In this document: positions 57,463-64,000 of the stretch, piece after piece | Numbering within the stretch: position 1 is the first letter of the stretch | How the letters are laid out: each line of letters begins with the position of its first letter | Source of the DNA: Cyanophora paradoxa | Lineage: Eukaryota > Glaucocystophyceae > Cyanophorales > Cyanophoraceae | DNA length: 64,000 bases | Assembly: GCA_004431415.1 (NCBI GenBank) | Contig: QPMI01000647.1 | Location: forward strand, 97,888 to 161,887 | Direction: 5' to 3' | The notes under the pieces: model-generated | Database searches by the model: none | What the model saw: the letters and a program-made list of their open reading frames with translations, nothing else | What the model was told of the DNA's origin: nothing | Translations under genes and position numbers: made by a program

Positions 57463-60400
57463 ATGGCAGCCTACGATGACTTCTCGTCGATTGCATCGTC
57501 TATGCCGTCAGCCCGGTCCGAGAGGCCGGTGCGCCCTCGTTTTGAACGAGCGGATGCGCTGGGCCTAACGCGGCTTGTTTGCCAGAATTCATTCCAGCCG
57601 ACACTCGATGAGGCGCTGCGGGTCGTTCAGCTGGGCGACGAGCTGCTCAAGCTGTCGAGAACCGGGCGACTGGAGCTCCGGAAGTTCAGGCTCGATCTGA
57701 AGACCGGAACGCTCTACTGGTATTCCAGCAGCGAGCTCGTCGACCTTTTCCGGAGCAAGACTCGCTCCAGTGCGGCCCGACCCTCAGCGGACGTTAGCTA
57801 GCTGGCAGCCCTGACGCTGCCCGCAGTTCGGCTCACTAGCATTCGCGAGGTCCACATTGGCCAGCAGGGCAGTCCGAACTTCGCCGCTTTCCGCGCCCAG
57901 AACCCGGAGCTCGTCCGCATGGAGCCTCGGTCTTTCTACCTCGTTCTTGTGCGGCGCCAGCCCGCCGGGCACTTCTGGCCTTCTTTCGCTGACTTCTTCT
58001 CCCAGTCGAACACACCCGATCGGCGCCAGACCCTCGATCTCATCGCCCGCAATGCCCAGGCTCTGCAGTACTGGACCATGGCACTCAACTTTGCGGTGTT
58101 CCGCAAGAAGTACGCGGGCGCTTCTGCGATCTTTCCGACGTTTTGGACTCACTCCGAACGTTTCCAGCGCCCCGGCCCCGCCCCCGCCGCAGCCGATCTT
58201 GGTCCAGGTCCACACTCCCATCGGGATGCACTACCAGTGCGTGGGGCTCGCTTTTCCGGCCCCCGAAAGGCTTTCAGAAGCTATCTAGTTAGCTAGATTG
58301 GAGGCCCCCGGGGGATCGTGCCGCGCGGGTCTCCCGACGCTGATCGGTTTTCCCCTCTCGCAGGTGGCTCCGCCGCTTCTGGGATCGCTACATTACGATG
58401 ACGACGACCCAAAGGCTCCAGATCCACGTCCTGTGGGAGGTCATTTCCAGGTGCTGCGCCTCCGCCCGCCGTGTCTCTTTCTCTCTTTCTTCCTTTGCCC
58501 TTCTCCTTCTGACGGCGCGCCGCAGCATGAAGCTCGGCCTGCGGAAGGTCTACGTCGATCGCCTCGTGGACGTGCGCTCTGCCGCGCTCTCTTCGATCCC
58601 GTTCCGCGCCGACGGGTCGTCCGCAGGCCTTCCGCTCCCGGGGCAAGACCGATCTGACGTTCGAAGAGTTCTCGGCGGTCCGTCGCCTCGCCCCGCCCCG
58701 CTTCGCGCTCCGCCGCTCAGCGAACGCTTCGCCCCTCAGGTCATCCTGGACCTCTGCACGCGCCCCGAGATCGTGGCGCTCTTCGACGCGTACGCCGCGC
58801 CGGGGAAGGGCTACTGGACGGCCGAGACCCTCGAGCGCTTCATCCACACCGAGCAGCGGGTGAGCGAGGAGGGGCCCGCCACTAGTCGGCGAACGCTCCC
58901 TCACGGGCGGCAGGACAACACCGTGGACATCTACGCGTGCCGGGACATCATCGAGGAGTTCGACGGGATGCCGATCCTGGACGGGACGGTGCCCCAGGGC
59001 GAGGAGGAGCTCGGCATGCACCTCTTCGGCTTCCTCCGCTTCATGACCTCTTTCGCCCACAACAGCGCCTTCTCCGCGAAGAAGCAGGAGGTGCAATGCC
59101 GAGCTCCTCCTCCCTTCCTCCTCTCCTCCTCCTCCTCATCCTCTTCCTCCCCCCCGCAGGACGTGTATCAGGACATGGACCAGCCCTTCGCGCACTACTT
59201 CATCGCCTCGGCGGCCGCCTTCCAGCCGCACGACCTCAAGCACCGGCAGCAGGCCCTCGACCTCTACCGAAACCTGCTCCGCACCGGCTGCCGCTGCCTC
59301 GAGAGTGCGCGCGCGGCCCGTACCTCCCCTCGCTCCCCTACCTCGAGCCCGCGCGCCCCCCCGCAGTCCAGGTGTTCCGCGTGGGGACGCAGCTCTGCAT
59401 CACGCCGACGCCCTTCATGCACGGCGACCTCATCACCGTCGCCGACGTGCTCCGCACCATCGAGCAGTTCGGCTTCGAGTCCTCCCAGTGAGCCCGCTAG
59501 TTAGCTAGCTAGCTTTCCTCTTCCCTAGCTCCCTTCTGACTTCTCTCTCCACTCCTTCAGCTTCCCGCTCGTGCTCTCGTTCGACATGCACCTGGACGAG
59601 CCGGACCGCGAGGCTGTCGCCCGCATGATCACCCAGACCTTCGGCCGTGCGCCCGCCCCAGCGCCCCCCCGTCCGTCCGCCCCTGACCAGAGCGCCAGAG
59701 CGCCTGTACCACATCCGGGGCTTCCTGGATAGGTACCTGACGCCTCGCCAGCTCGCCGGGCGCGTTCTCGTCAAGGTTCGCTCAGCCGGGGGCCTGGGCG
59801 CAACGCTAAGCCGGCCGGACGCTTGGCTGAGGCACGTCCGTCCGTCCGTCCCGCCCGCGGCCAGATGCACACGCCGGGCTTCAGCGACGACAGCGGCGTC
59901 GTGACCGCCCGCCGGGACGGTCGCACCTCCTCGTTCCAGGCACGGCCGTACCCCTCCCCGCTCTCCAGCCCTAACTAACGCCCCGGGACGGCAGGACTGG
60001 GACGAGTCGTGGGCGGACCGGCCCTCGCGCGTGGGGCCGTACCCCGGCAACCCGCGGAGCCAGCCCTGGAATGACGTGATGGCGTACACGCCGCGCGTGC
60101 GGGACGACGGCTTCGCGGGCTCCTCCACCGCCGGCGCCCGCCAGGCGCAGATCGACCTCAGCGAGGTTTCCCCTCCCCCTCCCCCTCCCCTCCCCTCCCC
60201 TCCCCTCCCCCCCCCCCCCCCCCCCCCCTTCGAGGGCGCCGGCGCGGCCGACGCCGGCGGCCCGCGGCGCAGGTTCGAATGGAGGCGGCGGAGTTCGAGG
60301 ACACCCTGCGGATGACTTCGCCCGAGGCGATGGACGAGGGCCGCAAGTCCCTTACCGCGTCGGCGCTCACGGTCCGCGGGGGGTACGGCAAGTGGCAGGG

Positions 60401-61693
60401 CGGCGACCCCGCCCCCGGCCGCATCTACCGCGTCGCTTCGAAGGCGCCTCGCGGCCTTACCGAGTGCGGCCCCGTACCCCCCCCGCGAGCTTTCGTACCT
60501 TCCGCTCCCTTCTGATGGCGTACCCCCAGGTTCACGAAGAAGTACATCATCCAGGCATACGGGCGGAACCAGGGGCTGGAGGCGCCGAACTACGACGCGA
60601 TACCCCTCTGGACGGGCGGCGTCCAGATCTGCTCCCTCAACTACCTCATCCACGACCGCTCTATGGTCCGCCGCCTCCTGTACCCCCCTCCCCCCGACAC
60701 GAACCGCCTTCGAACTCTGTACCCCCGCAGTACTTCAACGCGGGCAAGTTCCGCGACAACGGATCCAGCGGATACGTCCTCAAGGCCCGCCGCCCCGCCA
60801 CGCGTCTTACCCCCCCCCCCTCCCGCTGAATCGGGTACCCCCGCAGCCTCTGTACATGCGCGCGGCGGACGCGGGGGCGTACGCCGATCTCTTCTCTCTC
60901 AACCTGCAGCCCGTGATGACCCTGAAGGTACCCCTACCCTGGCGGATCGGTCCAGAGGGGGGGTAGAGAGGTCTGACGGGTGTACCCCGCAGGTTAAGAT
61001 CATCAGCGGGCAGCAGCTGTACTTGGAGGGAGAGGACGCAGAGTCCACGGCGCCGACCCGGCCCTACGTCGAGCTGGAGATGGTCGGCGCGCCTGCCGAT
61101 TGCCGCTACTACAAGACTGGCATCCAGCGGAACGGGTTCGACCCCGTCTGGAACCAGAACTACGAGTTCCCCCTCGGTCCGCCCCTTCTTTCCTTTCTCG
61201 CCCCTCGTTCGTCTTCGCCTGACGCCGGGATTCAGCGGCGGGCGCCCTCGCGCTGCTCCGCATCGCTGTGTACAACCTGAGGCCCTCTGCTGGCCTCTCG
61301 GACGGTGCGCGGCGCGCGCGCCCGCGATGCGCCCCCTTCTCTTTCACCCTCCTGAGCCCGACTTCCGCCCGCGCTCAGACCTGACGGCGTCGCGGGCTGG
61401 CTCGCCCGCGCACCCGCTCGCCTCCTCCGTCTCTTCGATGCAGTCGGTGGCGCTGGGCAACAACGGCGTGGCGGACCCGCTGCAGGTGACAATAATGATA
61501 ATGACGACGTCTCCGTCTCCGGCCGGGAAGGAATTCGAACGAATTGCTCGCTCGCGCGCAGGACCGGCTGATCGGGCACGAAGTGATCCCCATCTCGGCG
61601 ATGCAGCTCGGGTTCCGGCACGTGCACCTCAAGACGGCCTCGGGGGCGCCCATCCCCCACGGCACTGTCTTCTGCCACTTCAGCTACGAGTAG
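57463..61693 (+). CDS. Phospholipase C-like protein (PH, EF-hand, X, Y, C2), predicted inactive
   Basis: ATG at 57463 (MAAYDDFSSIASSM). A PH-like region covers about 57570-58100 (KFRLDLKTGTLYWYSSS; SFYLVLVRR). EF-hand-like exons have ILDLCTRPEIVALFDAY (58745) and TAETLERFIHTEQR. The X domain starts QDMDQPFAHYFIAS at 59172 and includes TGCRCLE (59285), TPFMHGDLITVADVL (59410) and FPLVLSFDMHLDE (59561). The linker follows. The Y domain has KKYIIQAYGRNQGLEAPNYD (60540), WTGGVQICSLNYLI and NGSSGYVLK (60760). The C2 domain has LKVKIISGQQLYLEG (60995), NGFDPVWNQNYEF (61132) and ends VFCHFSYE. TAG at 61691. Eukaryotic PI-PLCs hydrolyse PIP2 at membranes. Here the SSHNTYL motif with the first catalytic His and the Asn Ca ligand is replaced by ASAAAFQ, so catalysis is unlikely and a scaffold or lipid-binding role is inferred. 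Confidence 0.9.
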
Positions 61694-61989
61694 CCCTAGG
61701 ACAGGGCTGCCAGGCTGTGCGGCGCGTGTGTCGGTGTATACGTATTCCAGGATTTCTTCGATCTGCGATCGAATCCTCTGTGATCGGTGCTGGTCACCTT
61801 GTAGTCGTGCGGCCACACGTACCCCTCTCGGCCAGTTGGGTTTGGATCGGAGCGGAGGTGGCCAGTTCGAGTTTGGGCGGCACTGTGTTATGCACATGTA
61901 CGTCTTCGTCCTTGTTAGCTATAGCCTATAGGCCGTGGTTACGTCGCCGTCGACGGCGCGGCGGCACGCAAGCGCGCGGGATCTCCGGG
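61694..61989. other. Short intergenic gap between PLC-like and kinase genes
   Basis: About 300 bp separating two plus-strand genes, expected to hold the 3' UTR of the PLC-like gene and the promoter of the next. No distinctive motif seen. Confidence 0.4.
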
Positions 61990-63671
61990 ATGGCTACGGT
62001 GAGCGGCGATCAGCAGGCGACACTGCTGTCTTATGCGGCGGCGGTTGCTCGTCAAATAGCTGAAGCCGGCATCGATGGCGACGAAGCCAGCGGCCGCGAC
62101 CCGAGCTCCTGCTGGCGCGCGTTCATCGGCTTCAGCTCTGCCGTCGCAAGAACGCTTGAACAGCGGCATGCGTGCGTTCATAGATGGCCAGGAAAACGTG
62201 CCTGTGCTCGCGACTGACGAAGGCCGCATGCGTAGTGGCGCACAGTTCCTTCCCGCATTCGAGATCGTGTCCGAGCGCATGCCAGCCGGTACGTGCGCGC
62301 GTCGAAACTTGAAACTGAACAACAGTGCTCTTGATGATGAATGCACCGCAGTATTCCGGATGCGCTTGGCGCCTGCAGCTGGCGGCCGCGAACTCGAAGC
62401 GCTCCTGCATGCGCGAACGTCGGCCCCGCCCGTCAACCTCGTTCCCGCGGAAGGCACCCAGATGCACAGGGACTGGCTTCGGCTCTGGCGCTTGTCGCTG
62501 TCGTCCCCGGAAGCCTCGGGCCGGACGCAGTGGGACGCGGGGAGCGTCATCGGGCCCTCGTCGGTGCGCGCGCCGTCGACCGGCTTCGCCGCCGCATTTG
62601 ATCCCGTGCCCAGGACCTGTGGTGCCTCGGCGCCGTTCTCCACGGCGTGACGCACGGGCTCCGGCCGCCCTTCGCCGGCGCGGGGGCGGACCCCATCGCG
62701 ATTCTGCACGCGAAGATGACCCGCGGCCAGACGCGCTCGGGCCCCGGGCGCGCTCCGGCGGTCCTGGAAGACATCATCGAGGTCAGCCCGACCCGGACGC
62801 GCGCCCGCTTGATCCCTGCGCGCCTCACGCGCGCGCCCCGGCCCGCGGCCGAGCGCAGACTCTGCTCCACCCGGACCCCTCCTGCCGGTGCCGCCGGCCC
62901 GCCCGCGCCGAACGGCCCGCGCCCCCGCCCTGAGTTCTTGAGCAGGTACTCTTCCGCGGCCGCCCTGGCCGCGGACCTAGAAGCGTGCGGGCGCCTGCTG
63001 GACGCGGGGGGGCGAATCCCGCCCTTCCCCCTCGACGCCGCCCGCGCCGCCTCGCGTACCCCCGCCCCCTCCGCCCTCCAGGGCCGCGGGCGGCCGCGGC
63101 GGCGCTGGTGGCGGCCGGAGAGCGGGCGCTGCTGGCGCCGGGCGGGCGGGGCGTGCTGGCGGTGAGGGCGGCCCCGGCGAGGGCAAGACCTCGCTCCTGC
63201 AGCACGTCACTGCCTCGCTCTCCGCATCCCTCCGTGCGCCCGCATACCCCCGCCCGCCGCCCGCCCCGCCCCGCCCGCCCCGTGGGGCCGACTGGGCGCG
63301 GCAGGCCGCTGGGCGCGGGCCCCGCGGGTGGCCACCGGCAAGTTCGATCAAATCTCGCGGGGGCAGCCGTTCGCCGCCGCCGCCGCCTGTGTTCGGGACC
63401 TAGCCGCCCAGGCAGGCCCTCTGCTGTACTCCGCTTTGCTCTGCTTTGCTCTGCTTAGCTCTGCTTTGCGTCGCCTTGTAACCGGGCGGCAGGTGCTGGC
63501 CTCGGAGGGCGACCTGGCGGAGATCGCGGGGCGGCTGCGGGCTCTCTTCGGGGGGGAGCGGCCGGCGCGGGCCGCCGGCGCCGTTCTCTCCCTGGTCCCC
63601 GAGCTGGAGCCGCTCCTGTACCCCTCCCGCGCCTGCCGCCGCTCCAGCCTCTCCTGCACCTCCCCGGCTCG

Positions 63672-63716
<45 letters not shown>

Positions 63717-64000
63717 CCCGTCTCGCGCGGCTCTGAGGCGGGCGGGCGGGCGGGCGGGCGGGCGGGCGCGGCGCAGGAGCCGCGCCGCTTGAGCGAGGGC
63801 GAGTCCGACGCGGAGGCCGCCGGCTCCGTCGCCGCGCCCCTCCTCGTCCGCTGCTTCCGTGCGCGGCGCCCCGCCCCTTCCTCCCCCCGCGCCTCTCTGA
63901 GCGGGTGGGCGCGCGCGGGGGTTAGACGATCTCTTCCACTGCTTCGGCGACCGGGCGAGACCCCTCGTCCTCGTCTTTGAGGACTGCCAGGCGCGCCCGC
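61990..64000 (+). CDS. Protein kinase - STAND ATPase signalling protein, 3' end beyond the right edge
   Basis: The start at 61990 (MATVSGDQQATLLSYAAAVA) is tentative, and the exons to 62450 are poorly resolved. The kinase C-lobe is clear: SLSSPEASGRT (62490, the SPEQTGR-like motif) splices in phase to DLWCLGAVLHGVTHGLRPPF at 62610. RYSSAAALAADLEACGRLLD and GGRIPPFPLD follow at 62945-63030, a junction typical of Ser/Thr kinase-AAA-GAF-histidine kinase proteins of bacteria and fungi. The ATPase P-loop GGPGEGKTSLLQHV is at 63167-63208, but it is one base out of frame with the preceding GERALLAPGGRGVLAV. ATGKFDQISRGQPF (63328), LASEGDLAEIAGRLRALFGG (63495) and Walker B PLVLVFEDCQ (63962) are present. 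The kinase HRD and DFG motifs were not located. The output domain lies outside the window. Confidence 0.72.
63672..63715 (+). repeat. 44-base poly(C) tract in an intron
   Basis: The longest of the homopolymer tracts in the window, just before a GGGC(GGGC)n run at 63738-63768, between ATPase exons. Related tracts are at 48196-48222, 49781-49809 and 60206-60228 (C on plus, in plus-strand genes) and at 6082-6112 and 11139-11162 (G on plus, in a minus-strand gene). Confidence 0.95.

Overview
This is a window of nuclear DNA from a GC-rich unicellular eukaryote. Every recognisable protein is split by many short introns, mostly 40-150 bp. Donors are usually GTGCG or GTACCCC, acceptors usually CGCAG. 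Two proteins carry mitochondrial presequences, and the families present (BK-type channel, ADCY10-type cyclase, PLC, DOT1, CDK5RAP1) are eukaryotic. The mixture fits a free-living protist or marine microalga (stramenopile- or haptophyte-like), but the lineage is inference. I found no rRNA, tRNA, CRISPR array or prokaryotic operon.

Layout. 1-4654 (-): 3'-truncated AAA ATPase with a mitochondrial presequence. 5383-12556 (-): BK/Slo-type potassium channel with two RCK domains. 12875-21622 (+): DUF4062-STAND NTPase-WD40 protein with a possible lipidated N terminus, divergent from the channel. 21.6-22.8 kb: AT-richer intergenic DNA. 22805-24200 (-): unassigned exons with repeats. 24502-27318 and 28261-33774 (-): tandem DOT1-type histone methyltransferase genes; the second carries a very long AT-hook-like repeat region. 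34.6-34.9 kb (+): small Gly/Tyr-rich protein. 35504-39386 (-): CDK5RAP1/MiaB-type tRNA methylthiotransferase. 40592-53988 (+): giant ADCY10-like soluble cyclase with a STAND-type ATPase and helical C-terminal region. 54-55.3 kb: AT-rich intergenic DNA with a 188-bp MITE. 55299-56581 (-): FkbM-type methyltransferase with a signal anchor. 57463-61693 (+): PLC-like protein lacking a catalytic histidine. 61990-64000 (+): kinase-STAND ATPase protein running off the right edge.

Taken together the window is rich in second-messenger and signalling genes: a Ca/voltage-type K channel, a bicarbonate/Ca-type cyclase, a PLC and three STAND-type NTPases. Several look catalytically altered. The cyclase lacks residues that in human ADCY10 recognise adenine and bicarbonate. 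The PLC lacks its first catalytic His and its Asn Ca ligand. The most distinctive genome-level features are introns framed at both ends by GTACCCC, long poly(C) tracts on the sense strand of introns, and the expansion of AT-hook-like repeats in only one of two sister DOT1 genes. Exon borders were placed by eye and are approximate unless stated.
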